Source: an uncultured Prevotella sp. (GTDB lineage: Bacteria > Bacteroidota > Bacteroidia > Bacteroidales > Bacteroidaceae). From it: a stretch of DNA of 64,000 nucleotides. The position numbers were made by a program, and so were the translations under genes. The DNA is taken from the NCBI GenBank assembly GCA_900316295.1, contig ONCJ01000006.1, positions 1 through 64,000 on the forward strand, read 5' to 3'. Under the pieces are notes generated by a model. The model was not told the origin of the DNA, searched no databases, and saw only the letters and a list, made by a program, of their open reading frames with translations. Of the stretch, positions 27,381-33,877 are shown one piece after another. The first letter of the stretch is position 1; every line of letters starts with the position of its first letter.

Positions 27381-27415
27381 AACGATATCATCATATTGAT
27401 GGTATCGTTTTTTGC
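27381..27415 (+). terminator. polA terminator (hairpin 1)
   Basis: A 12-bp stem AACGATATCATC/GATGGTATCGTT with one G-U pair and a 5-nt loop is followed by TTTTTTG, directly after the polA stop. Confidence 0.85.
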
Positions 27416-27461
27416 AATAGCTAACATGAGTTAAACAACTGTACAACACACTCTAATCTTG

Positions 27462-27532
27462 GTATGCTACATTCCAGGCACATGGATGCAGAGCATACAG
27501 GTGTCAAAAGGATGTTCTTTGGTGAAGAACAT
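27462..27532 (+). other. Structured intergenic stretch between the two terminators
   Basis: The 27416-27533 gap has no ORF of note. It holds GTATGCT/AGCATAC (27462-27468 with 27492-27498) and a perfect 8-bp hairpin ATGTTCTT/AAGAACAT with TGGTG loop (27512-27532), directly before the second terminator. It could be a small RNA or decayed sequence. Confidence 0.35.
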
Positions 27533-27533
27533 T

Positions 27534-27580
27534 ATACAAAAGAGCGATGTCATCAATGTGATGGCATCGCTCTTTTGTAT
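27534..27580 (-). terminator. Bidirectional terminator (hairpin 2)
   Basis: A 21-bp stem from ATACAAAAGAGCG to CGCTCTTTTGTAT with loop AATGT and one G-U pair lies 19 bp after the stop of the TonB-like gene on the minus strand. It resembles hairpin 1 with compensatory changes. Confidence 0.8.
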
Positions 27581-27598
27581 ATTTGTGTGTCTAATTAA

Positions 27599-28102
27599 CT
27601 AATATCCAAGAAATTTAATTGGCAGTGTAAACCGCACTCGTACGGGCTGCCCGTCCAAGTTTCCAGGCTCCCATTTCGGCATCTTCTTAACCACGCGCAC
27701 ACTCTCTTTTGTATATTGTGCCATCACCTTAGCTTTTATCTTCTCCTGCTTTTCCGCGCTTTTATTCAGAAACTTATCTGCCTTTGAGTCGGCAGTACAT
27801 TTGTCTATGCGGATATTCGATACCGAGCCATCCTTCTCTACGTAAAATCTCACGTTAACCTGCCCCTCAAAACCGTTCTGGACAGCCAAACTTGGATACT
27901 TCAGATTATCCCTCAAATACTTACCCAGAGCCTTATTACCACCAGGAAACTCAGGCATCACCGCATGAGTCTCGATCTCCTCGTCGGTATAAGTCTTAGT
28001 TATCTCATAGCCAGCATTAAGCAGACTGTCCAACTCATCCTGTTGTGCATTTACAGCTACAGAAGCAGTCATAGCAAGTAGCAAAAGAAACAGTTTTTTC
28101 AT
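27599..28102 (-). CDS. TonB C-terminal domain protein
   Basis: This 167-residue protein has a signal peptide (MKKLFLLLLAMTASVAVNAQ) and a TonB-like C-terminal domain (AVMPEFPGGNKALGKYLRDNLKYPSLAVQNGFEGQVNVRFYVEKDGSVSNIRIDK, then RVVKKMPKWEPGNLDGQPVRVRFTLPIKF). It lacks the N-terminal membrane anchor and Pro-rich linker of a true energy transducer and is cleaved or secreted. Bacteroidetes have many such stand-alone domains of unclear role. A TATATTTG -7 element lies at 28144-28137. Confidence 0.82.
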   Translation of the reverse strand: MKKLFLLLLAMTASVAVNAQQDELDSLLNAGYEITKTYTDEEIETHAVMPEFPGGNKALGKYLRDNLKYPSLAVQNGFEGQVNVRFYVEKDGSVSNIRIDKCTADSKADKFLNKSAEKQEKIKAKVMAQYTKESVRVVKKMPKWEPGNLDGQPVRVRFTLPIKFLGY

Positions 28103-28136
28103 AGTGTTTTCCTTTTATAAGTTTATTATAATTATG

Positions 28137-28144
28137 CAAATATA
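28137..28144 (-). promoter_or_regulatory. Promoter -7 element of TonB-domain gene
   Basis: The minus strand reads TATATTTG, matching TAnnTTTG, 35 bp before the ATG. Confidence 0.5.
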
Positions 28145-28177
28145 CGAAAAAAACTATGTCATGAGAATTGTTTTTTG

Positions 28178-28185
28178 TACTTTTG
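28178..28185 (+). promoter_or_regulatory. ychF promoter -7 element
   Basis: TACTTTTG matches TAnnTTTG, 65 bp upstream of the ychF ATG. No convincing -33 element was found. Confidence 0.4.
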
Positions 28186-28250
28186 CATCCGTTAACATGA
28201 AAGCCCTGACTATTAAGGGCATTATAAAGCTTTATAAATAACAGATATAC

Positions 28251-29351
28251 ATGGCATTAAAATGTGGTATTGTGGGACTGCCTAACGTGGGCAAGTCCAC
28301 CCTTTTCAACTGTCTGTCGAGTGCCAAGGCACAGGCAGCCAACTTCCCCTTTTGTACTATAGAACCTAATGTAGGTATGATTACCGTTCCCGACGAGCGC
28401 CTTACCAAACTGGCAGAGCTTGTCCACCCAGGCAGAATCGTCCCTGCCACCTGCGAGATAGTAGACATCGCCGGTTTGGTGAAGGGAGCCAGCAAGGGCG
28501 AAGGACTCGGTAATAAGTTTCTTGGCAACATTCGCGAGACTGATGCCATCATCCACGTACTGCGCTGCTTCGACGATGACAACATCACTCACGTCGACGG
28601 AACCATTGACCCTATACGTGATAAAGAAATCATCGATACAGAGTTACAGCTAAAAGACCTTGAAACCATTGAGAGTCAGCTTGCTAAGACTCAGAAGGCA
28701 GCAGCTGCCGGCAACAAAGACGCCAAGGTGTTAGCAACCGTTCTGGAGGCATATAAGGAAGTATTGGAACAAGGTAAGAACGCACGCGTTGTGGAGTTCG
28801 ACACCAAGGAGGAGCAGGATGCTGCCCGCAACCTCTTCCTGCTCACCTCGAAGCCCGTGCTCTATGTATGCAATGTAGACGAGGCAAGCGCCAAGGACGG
28901 CAACGACTACTCCAAGAAGATTGAGGCTATCGCTGCCGAGGAGGGTGCCGAGGCAATGATCATAGCCGCCAAGACCGAGGAAGATATCGCCTCCTTGGAA
29001 ACCTATGAGGACAAGCAGCTCTTCCTTGACGAGCTGGGATTGAAGGAGAGTGGTGTGAACCGCCTCATCAAGAAGGCATACGCCCTATTGAACCTGCAAA
29101 CCTTCATCACCGCAGGAGAGATGGAGGTGAAGGCATGGACCTTCAAAAAAGGATGGAAAGCACCACAATGTGCCGGAGTCATCCACACCGACTTTGAGAA
29201 GGGATTCATCCGTGCCGAGGTTATCAAGTATGACGACTACATCCATTACGGATCCGAATCTGCCGTGAAGGAAGCCGGAAAGATGGGTATTGAGGGTAAG
29301 GAATATGTCGTACAAGACGGCGACATCATGCACTTCCGATTTAATGTTTAA
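28251..29351 (+). CDS. ychF: Redox-responsive ATPase YchF (OLA1 family)
   Basis: This 366-residue Obg-related P-loop protein prefers ATP. G1 is GLPNVGKSTLFN near 8, G3 is DIAGLVKGASKGEGLGNKFLGNIRETDAIIHVLR and the nonclassical G4 is YVCNVDE near 205. The C-terminal TGS domain (LNLQTFITAGEMEVKAWTFKKGWKAPQCAGVIHTDFEKGFIRAEV) ends with YVVQDGDIMHFRFNV. It acts at ribosomes and in the stress response. A four-helix-bundle cassette follows immediately. Confidence 0.95.
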   Translation: MALKCGIVGLPNVGKSTLFNCLSSAKAQAANFPFCTIEPNVGMITVPDERLTKLAELVHPGRIVPATCEIVDIAGLVKGASKGEGLGNKFLGNIRETDAIIHVLRCFDDDNITHVDGTIDPIRDKEIIDTELQLKDLETIESQLAKTQKAAAAGNKDAKVLATVLEAYKEVLEQGKNARVVEFDTKEEQDAARNLFLLTSKPVLYVCNVDEASAKDGNDYSKKIEAIAAEEGAEAMIIAAKTEEDIASLETYEDKQLFLDELGLKESGVNRLIKKAYALLNLQTFITAGEMEVKAWTFKKGWKAPQCAGVIHTDFEKGFIRAEVIKYDDYIHYGSESAVKEAGKMGIEGKEYVVQDGDIMHFRFNV

Positions 29352-29353
29352 AT

Positions 29354-29386
29354 TAGTTCATAGTTCATAATTCATAGTTCATAGTT
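29354..29386. repeat. Left heptamer array of the four-helix-bundle cassette (TTCATAG units)
   Basis: TTCA recurs every 7 bp at 29357, 29364, 29371 and 29378. The segment 29367-29386 is a perfect 20-bp inverted repeat of 29770-29789. Confidence 0.9.
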
Positions 29387-29391
29387 AAATT

Positions 29392-29745
29392 ATGAAAGGT
29401 AGTATCATACAAGATAAGAGTATTGCTTTTGCATTACGAATTATCAGGTTATATAAATACCTAACAATTACGGCTGAACAAAAAGAATATGTTCTATCTA
29501 AACAGCTTCTTAGAAGTGGTACAAGTATCGGAGCAAATGTCAAAGAAGCCCTGCGTGGTCAAAGTCGACCAGACTTTAGAGCTAAGATGAATATTGCTTT
29601 AAAAGAAGCCTGCGAAACAGAATATTGGCTTGACTTACTTTACAAATCCGATTATATAAATGAATCTTTGTATACCCCTTTATCAAATGAGAATGTTGAA
29701 ATCATTAAAATATTAACTAGTATTGTAAAAAACACAGAAACTTAA
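29392..29745 (+). CDS. Four-helix-bundle protein (23S rRNA-intervening-sequence / TIGR02436 type)
   Basis: This 117-residue all-helical protein shows the family pattern: KSIAFALRIIRLYKYL near 9, LSKQLLRSGTSIGANVKEALRG near 35-56, DFRAKMNIALKEACETEYWLDLLYKSDYI near 60-88, then EIIKILTSIVKN. Members are encoded by intervening sequences in 23S rRNA and free-standing loci, and relatives (Avd) serve in diversity-generating retroelements as nucleic-acid-binding pentamers. Here it sits between ychF and lgt within perfect 20-bp inverted repeats, so it looks like a small mobile or domesticated cassette. Its codons are AT-rich relative to its neighbours. Function is unknown. Confidence 0.88.
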   Translation: MKGSIIQDKSIAFALRIIRLYKYLTITAEQKEYVLSKQLLRSGTSIGANVKEALRGQSRPDFRAKMNIALKEACETEYWLDLLYKSDYINESLYTPLSNENVEIIKILTSIVKNTET

Positions 29746-29759
29746 AACAAAACATAACT

Positions 29760-29790
29760 TTGAACTATGAACTATGAACTATGAATTATT
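29760..29790. repeat. Right heptamer array (AACTATG units) carrying the lgt start codon
   Basis: TGAA recurs every 7 bp at 29761, 29768, 29775 and 29782. It is inverted relative to the left array. The lgt ATG at 29774 and its next codons are made of these units. Confidence 0.9.
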
Positions 29791-30652
29791 ATACATTGTC
29801 TGGGCTCCATCAGAGTATATGTTTCGCATAGGCAATTTTGGTGTGCGCTGGTATTCCATGTGCTGGCTGGTGGGTCTTGCCCTTGCCTATTTCATTGTGA
29901 AGCGCCTGTATAAGGAGCAGAAGGTGAAGGACGAACTGTTCGACCCACTATTCATATATTGCTTCTTTGGCATACTGATAGGTGCCCGTCTGGGCCATTG
30001 TCTATTCTATGAACCTGATGTTTGGCTCAGCAGCTGGCAGCGAGTGTTCGAGATATTCGTCCCTGTGCGCATCCTTGCCGACGGTTCGTGGAAGTTTGTT
30101 GGCTATCAAGGACTTGCCTCCCATGGTGGTACTCTCGGACTGATGATTGCCCTGTGGCTCTATTGTCGCAACACGAAGATGAACATCTGGCATGTTCTCG
30201 ACAACATCGCCATCGCCACACCCATCACCGCATGCTTCATCCGTCTTGGCAACCTCATGAACAGCGAGATTGTAGGCAAGGTCACCGATGTGCCTTGGGC
30301 GTTTATCTTTGCCGCAGGCGACCCTGTCATAGCCCATCAGCCGCGCCATCCAGGTCAGCTCTACGAGGCAATAGCCTACTTCATCTTCTTTTTCATTGGC
30401 TGGTGGTTCTATCAGAAGGGAAAGAGAGTAGGGGAAAAGGCAGACAGAAAGTCTGTTTTTTCTGCTCCGCAGGTGGGCTCAGGCTTCTTCTTCGGCCTGT
30501 GTCTGACGCTTATCTTCACCTTCCGGTTCTTCATCGAATACACCAAGGAGGTACAGGTAGACTTCGAGTCGGGCATGTTCTTCAATATGGGTCAGCTGCT
30601 CAGCCTGCCATTTATCATCCTCGGCATCATGTGTATGAAAAAGGGGAAGTAG
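29774..30652 (+). CDS. lgt: Prolipoprotein diacylglyceryl transferase
   Basis: This 292-residue inner-membrane enzyme transfers diacylglycerol to the lipobox Cys of prolipoproteins. It shows [13 protein letters not shown] near 18, [21 protein letters not shown] near 55 and the Lgt signature region [18 protein letters not shown] near 105 with the essential His. [18 protein letters not shown] follows near 150, and seven hydrophobic helices are present. The first residues MNYEL are encoded by the heptamer array upstream; no other start is plausible before MFRIGNF. It is convergent with mutS and shares its terminator. Confidence 0.94.
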   Translation: MNYELLYIVWAPSEYMFRIGNFGVRWYSMCWLVGLALAYFIVKRLYKEQKVKDELFDPLFIYCFFGILIGARLGHCLFYEPDVWLSSWQRVFEIFVPVRILADGSWKFVGYQGLASHGGTLGLMIALWLYCRNTKMNIWHVLDNIAIATPITACFIRLGNLMNSEIVGKVTDVPWAFIFAAGDPVIAHQPRHPGQLYEAIAYFIFFFIGWWFYQKGKRVGEKADRKSVFSAPQVGSGFFFGLCLTLIFTFRFFIEYTKEVQVDFESGMFFNMGQLLSLPFIILGIMCMKKGK

Positions 30653-30667
30653 TTTTACTTCCCCTTT
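30640..30667. terminator. Shared bidirectional lgt/mutS terminator
   Basis: A perfect 12-bp stem AAAGGGGAAGTA/TACTTCCCCTTT with a 4-nt loop spans both stop codons, which are only 2 bp apart. Confidence 0.85.
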
Positions 30668-33312
30668 ACTATTTTCTTTATCTCATTCAGTTTGTTCAAA
30701 GCCTCAACGGGCGTAAGATTATTGATGTCGAGACCCAGTATCTCGTCGCGTACCTGACATAGTATTGGGTCGTCAAGTTGGAAGAAACTCAGCTGCATAC
30801 CGCTCCTACTTTGGTTCAAGGACTCTGCTGATGGTTTCCCCACTGTACCCACACCACTATTGTCTTGTTCCAGTTGCTTCAGTATGGCATTGGCTCTCTT
30901 CACGATACTCTTTGGCATTCCGGCTATCTCTGCCACATGAATACCGAAGGAGTGCTCTGAGCCGCCCCGTTGTAGCGTACGCAAGAAAATCACCTTTCCA
31001 CCCGTCTCCTTCACGCTAACATTATAGTTCTTTATGCGTTTGAAGTTCTTCTCCATCTCGTTGAGCTCATGATAATGGGTAGCGAAGAGGGTGCGTGCCT
31101 GAGCTTTCGGGTGCTCATGCAGGTATTCCACTATTGCCCATGCTATAGAGATGCCGTCGTATGTAGACGTGCCACGCCCCAGTTCGTCAAACAATACCAG
31201 TGAGCGTGGCGACACATTGTTAAGAATGTTTGATGCCTCTGTCATCTCCACCATAAATGTAGACTCGCCCAACGAAATGTTGTCGCTGGCACCCACACGG
31301 GTGAAAATCTTGTCTACCATACCTATGCGTGCAGCCTCCGCAGGAACGAAGCAGCCTATCTGTGCCATCAGCGTGATGAGCGCAGTCTGTCTGAGCAAAG
31401 CCGACTTACCAGCCATGTTTGGTCCTGTGATGATGACAATCTGTTGGCGCTCGTTGTCCAGCAGTATATCATTAGGTACATAGCGTTCTCCCGCAGGCAT
31501 CTGGGTCTCTATCACAGGGTGTCTGCCCTGTTTGATGTCTATGATGAGCGAGTCGTCTATTTGCGGACGGATATACCGATGCTCCCTTGCTGCCTTTGCG
31601 AACGAGAACACGCAGTCGAGATGGGCAACCATGTTGGCATCAGCCTGTATCTGTGGTATAAAAGTTTGGGCTGCCAATACCAGTTCTCCGAAGAGCCGTT
31701 CCTCGGTGGCGAGTATCTTCTCATCAGCACCCAGTATCTTCTCTTCATATTCTTTCAGCTCCTGAGTGATATATCGTTCAGCCTGGGCCAGCGTCTGCTT
31801 TCTTATCCACTCGGCAGGCACCTTATCCTTGTATGTGTTCCTTACCTCGAGATAGTAGCCAAAAACATTATTATATCCTATCTTCAGACTACTGATACCC
31901 GTCTGTGCCACCTCACGTTCCTGTATCTGTAGCAGGTAGTCCTTACCGTTGCGTGAGATTGATCTCAGCTCATCGAGCGTAGCATCCACACCGTCTCGTA
32001 TTACGTTTCCCTTGTTCACCAGCTGTGGCGGATCGTCCTGCAGTTCGCGGGTTATGCGGTCGCGCAGCTCCTCGCATAGCTCTATCCGTTTGCCCATGCT
32101 CTTGAGCGTCTCGTTTTCTGCCGTCATGCACGCCTCTTTTATCGGTTTCATCGCGGCAAGAGCTATCCTCAACTGCCTTACCTCACGTGGCGAAACCCTG
32201 CCCGTAGCTACCTTCGATATGATACGTTCCAGGTCGCCGACAAGCTGCATATTCTCCTCTATCAAGTCCCTGAACTCAGGATGGCGGAAGAAGTAGTCTA
32301 CCACATCCAGACGTTCGTTGATCTTCTTCTCGTCTTTCAGCGGAAACAACACCCATCGTCTCAACATTCGTCCGCCCATAGGAGTTGTGGTACGATCGAT
32401 GACCTGTAGCAGCGAACATCCCTCGTTCTGCATGGGCTGTACCAGCTCGAGGCTCCTCACGGTGAACCTGTCGAGCCTGACGTATCGCTCTTGTTCTATA
32501 CGTGCCAGCGTTGTTATGTGCGATATGTTGGGGTGGAGAGTCAGTTCCAGATAGTGTAGTATGGCTCCTGCAGCTATCACTCCACATTCCATCCTTTCCA
32601 CTCCGAATCCCTTCAGGGTTTTTGTACCGAAATGTTTCAAGAGTTTCTGCGTTGCAGCCTGCTCGGTGAACACCCAGTCCTCCATAGGGAATGTGCAATA
32701 TCTGGTACCGAAGAGCTGTTCGAAGAGTTGCTTGTTGTCTCTCTCAAAGAGCACCTCCTTAGGCGAGAAGTTTGTAAGCAGCTTTTCTACATAGTCGAAT
32801 GGTCCCTCGCCCGTCATAAACTCTCCCGTAGATATGTCTAAGAAAGCAATGCCAATTAGTATGTTAGGGGTGAGAGACTTGTCTTTCTTTTTAGTGTCCT
32901 TAGATATGTATATCGAAGCAAGAAAGTTGTTCTCCTTATAGTTTAGCACATTATCATTGAGAGCCACACCAGGTGTCACCAGCTCCGTAATGCCACGTTT
33001 CACCAGTTTCTTCGTCAGCTTCGGATCCTCCAGCTGGTCACATATAGCTACACGCTTGCCCGCCCGTATCAGTTTCGGCAGGTAGGTGTCGAGCGCATGA
33101 TGCGGAAAGCCCGCCATTTCGTCGCCTTTTACTCCCGCTCCGTTGTTTCTTTTTGTCAGCGTGATGCCCAGTATCTGCGCTGCTGTCACAGCATCCTCGC
33201 AGTACGTCTCATAGAAGTCGCCACACCTGAACAGCAGCAGAGCATCAGGGTGCTTTGCTTTCAAGTCGAAAAACTGTTGCATCATGGGTGTCAACCCCTT
33301 TTCTTTTGCCAT
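30655..33312 (-). CDS. mutS: DNA mismatch repair protein MutS
   Basis: This 885-residue protein recognises mismatches. The N-terminal mismatch-binding motif has the Phe-x-Glu element ([15 protein letters not shown] near 36). The C-terminal ATPase has Walker [20 protein letters not shown] near 625, [18 protein letters not shown] and Walker [23 protein letters not shown]. The ATG at 33312 (MAKEKGLTP) is chosen over one at 33339 because the latter falls on the -7 promoter element. Codons 4-15 are duplicated as a 34-bp direct repeat at 40237-40270, beyond the accessory island. Confidence 0.95.
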   Translation of the reverse strand: MAKEKGLTPMMQQFFDLKAKHPDALLLFRCGDFYETYCEDAVTAAQILGITLTKRNNGAGVKGDEMAGFPHHALDTYLPKLIRAGKRVAICDQLEDPKLTKKLVKRGITELVTPGVALNDNVLNYKENNFLASIYISKDTKKKDKSLTPNILIGIAFLDISTGEFMTGEGPFDYVEKLLTNFSPKEVLFERDNKQLFEQLFGTRYCTFPMEDWVFTEQAATQKLLKHFGTKTLKGFGVERMECGVIAAGAILHYLELTLHPNISHITTLARIEQERYVRLDRFTVRSLELVQPMQNEGCSLLQVIDRTTTPMGGRMLRRWVLFPLKDEKKINERLDVVDYFFRHPEFRDLIEENMQLVGDLERIISKVATGRVSPREVRQLRIALAAMKPIKEACMTAENETLKSMGKRIELCEELRDRITRELQDDPPQLVNKGNVIRDGVDATLDELRSISRNGKDYLLQIQEREVAQTGISSLKIGYNNVFGYYLEVRNTYKDKVPAEWIRKQTLAQAERYITQELKEYEEKILGADEKILATEERLFGELVLAAQTFIPQIQADANMVAHLDCVFSFAKAAREHRYIRPQIDDSLIIDIKQGRHPVIETQMPAGERYVPNDILLDNERQQIVIITGPNMAGKSALLRQTALITLMAQIGCFVPAEAARIGMVDKIFTRVGASDNISLGESTFMVEMTEASNILNNVSPRSLVLFDELGRGTSTYDGISIAWAIVEYLHEHPKAQARTLFATHYHELNEMEKNFKRIKNYNVSVKETGGKVIFLRTLQRGGSEHSFGIHVAEIAGMPKSIVKRANAILKQLEQDNSGVGTVGKPSAESLNQSRSGMQLSFFQLDDPILCQVRDEILGLDINNLTPVEALNKLNEIKKIVKGK
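33269..33302. repeat. 34-bp direct repeat, left copy (inside mutS 5' end)
   Basis: This is identical over 34 bp to 40237-40270 in the same orientation. It encodes [11 protein letters not shown] of MutS on the minus strand. The two copies bound the accessory island. Confidence 0.92.
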
Positions 33313-33336
33313 AAGCTTTATTGTCAATTTATCATG

Positions 33337-33344
33337 CAAAGATA
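33337..33344 (-). promoter_or_regulatory. mutS promoter -7 element
   Basis: The minus strand reads TATCTTTG, a perfect match to TAnnTTTG, 25 bp upstream of the chosen mutS ATG at 33312. Confidence 0.6.
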
Positions 33345-33377
33345 ATACTTTTATCCGAGTTGATAATATCGCTTCTT

Positions 33378-33399
33378 GTTAAAGAAGCTAAAGAGAGCC
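33378..33399. repeat. 22-bp direct repeat, inner left copy
   Basis: This is identical over 22 bp to 40039-40060 in the same orientation, with the weaker similarity AAAGCTA after it in both. The inner pair is nested within the 34-bp pair. A dyad around 33443-33466 (AAGTAATATA/TATTACTT) follows. Confidence 0.85.
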
Positions 33400-33538
33400 C
33401 CCCAAAGCTACGTTCTGATTTTACAAACTCATTCGTTTGATAAAGTAATATATATTATATTACTTTTCGATTCCTATCCTTTTTGCAGGGAGATTGGTAT
33501 GAGATTGCTTGCTCAAACGTAAGTTTTCCTCCTTTTAT

Positions 33539-33569
33539 TTTGTCGTATCGTTTTTAATCCTTACTTTTG
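33539..33569 (+). promoter_or_regulatory. Promoter of the island operon
   Basis: TTTG at 33539-33542 and TACTTTTG at 33562-33569 are spaced 19 bp apart, a good sigma-ABfr match. Transcription from it would give a leader of about 300 nt before the methyltransferase ATG. Confidence 0.7.
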
Positions 33570-33648
33570 CTTTCGTGTTGCAAGGCTCAGCGGAGCCAAG
33601 CAGCCATTTCGTGGAAAAATAATAATTAGCATCAGCTATTTATTCAGA

Positions 33649-33833
33649 GAATCATGAAACCTCGGAAATTTCAATGATGTAACACTTTGAGTAAGTCAGT
33701 TGGTGCCCATGCGATAGCGTGGGCATGACTTAATCTAGTGTTACAGGTACATTCCGAGGACCTCATGATTCAAGAGAAGAGCCATGACTCGCGCTTCTTT
33801 TGTGTCCTGAGGTCTTTTGGTGTTTACCTGTAA
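33649..33833 (+). promoter_or_regulatory. Structured leader RNA with two alternative folds
   Basis: Fold 1 (33649-33771) has five nested perfect or near-perfect helices: GAATCATGA/TCATGATTC, CCTCGGAA/TTCCGAGG, GTAACACT/AGTGTTAC, TAAGTC/GACTTA and GCCCATGC/GCGTGGGC with a GATA loop. Fold 2 uses the same 3' half: TTACAGGTA (33741-33749) with TACCTGTAA (33825-33833), and GACCTCA (33759-33765) with TGAGGTC (33808-33814). The folds exclude each other, as in attenuators or riboswitches. No long ORF occurs in 33345-33877. A mobile-element recombination hairpin is the main alternative. Confidence 0.65.
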
Positions 33834-33843
33834 GCAAGCCTGG

Positions 33844-33869
33844 AGATTTAGTCTGATGGCACTAAATCT
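33844..33869 (+). promoter_or_regulatory. Hairpin 8 nt before the methyltransferase start
   Basis: A perfect 9-bp stem AGATTTAGT/ACTAAATCT with an 8-nt loop lies directly before the ATG at 33878 and may control ribosome access. Confidence 0.6.
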
Positions 33870-33877
33870 ATTGGGCT

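Noticed and set aside
33313..33339. Upstream mutS start at 33339
   Set aside because: It coincides with the TATCTTTG promoter element, so it would not be on the transcript.
33649..33833. Retron-type msr/msd reading of the structured leader
   Set aside because: No reverse transcriptase gene is present in or near the island.
33345..33877. Small protein-coding gene in the leader region
   Set aside because: No ORF with plausible start and composition was found; paired segments explain the sequence better.
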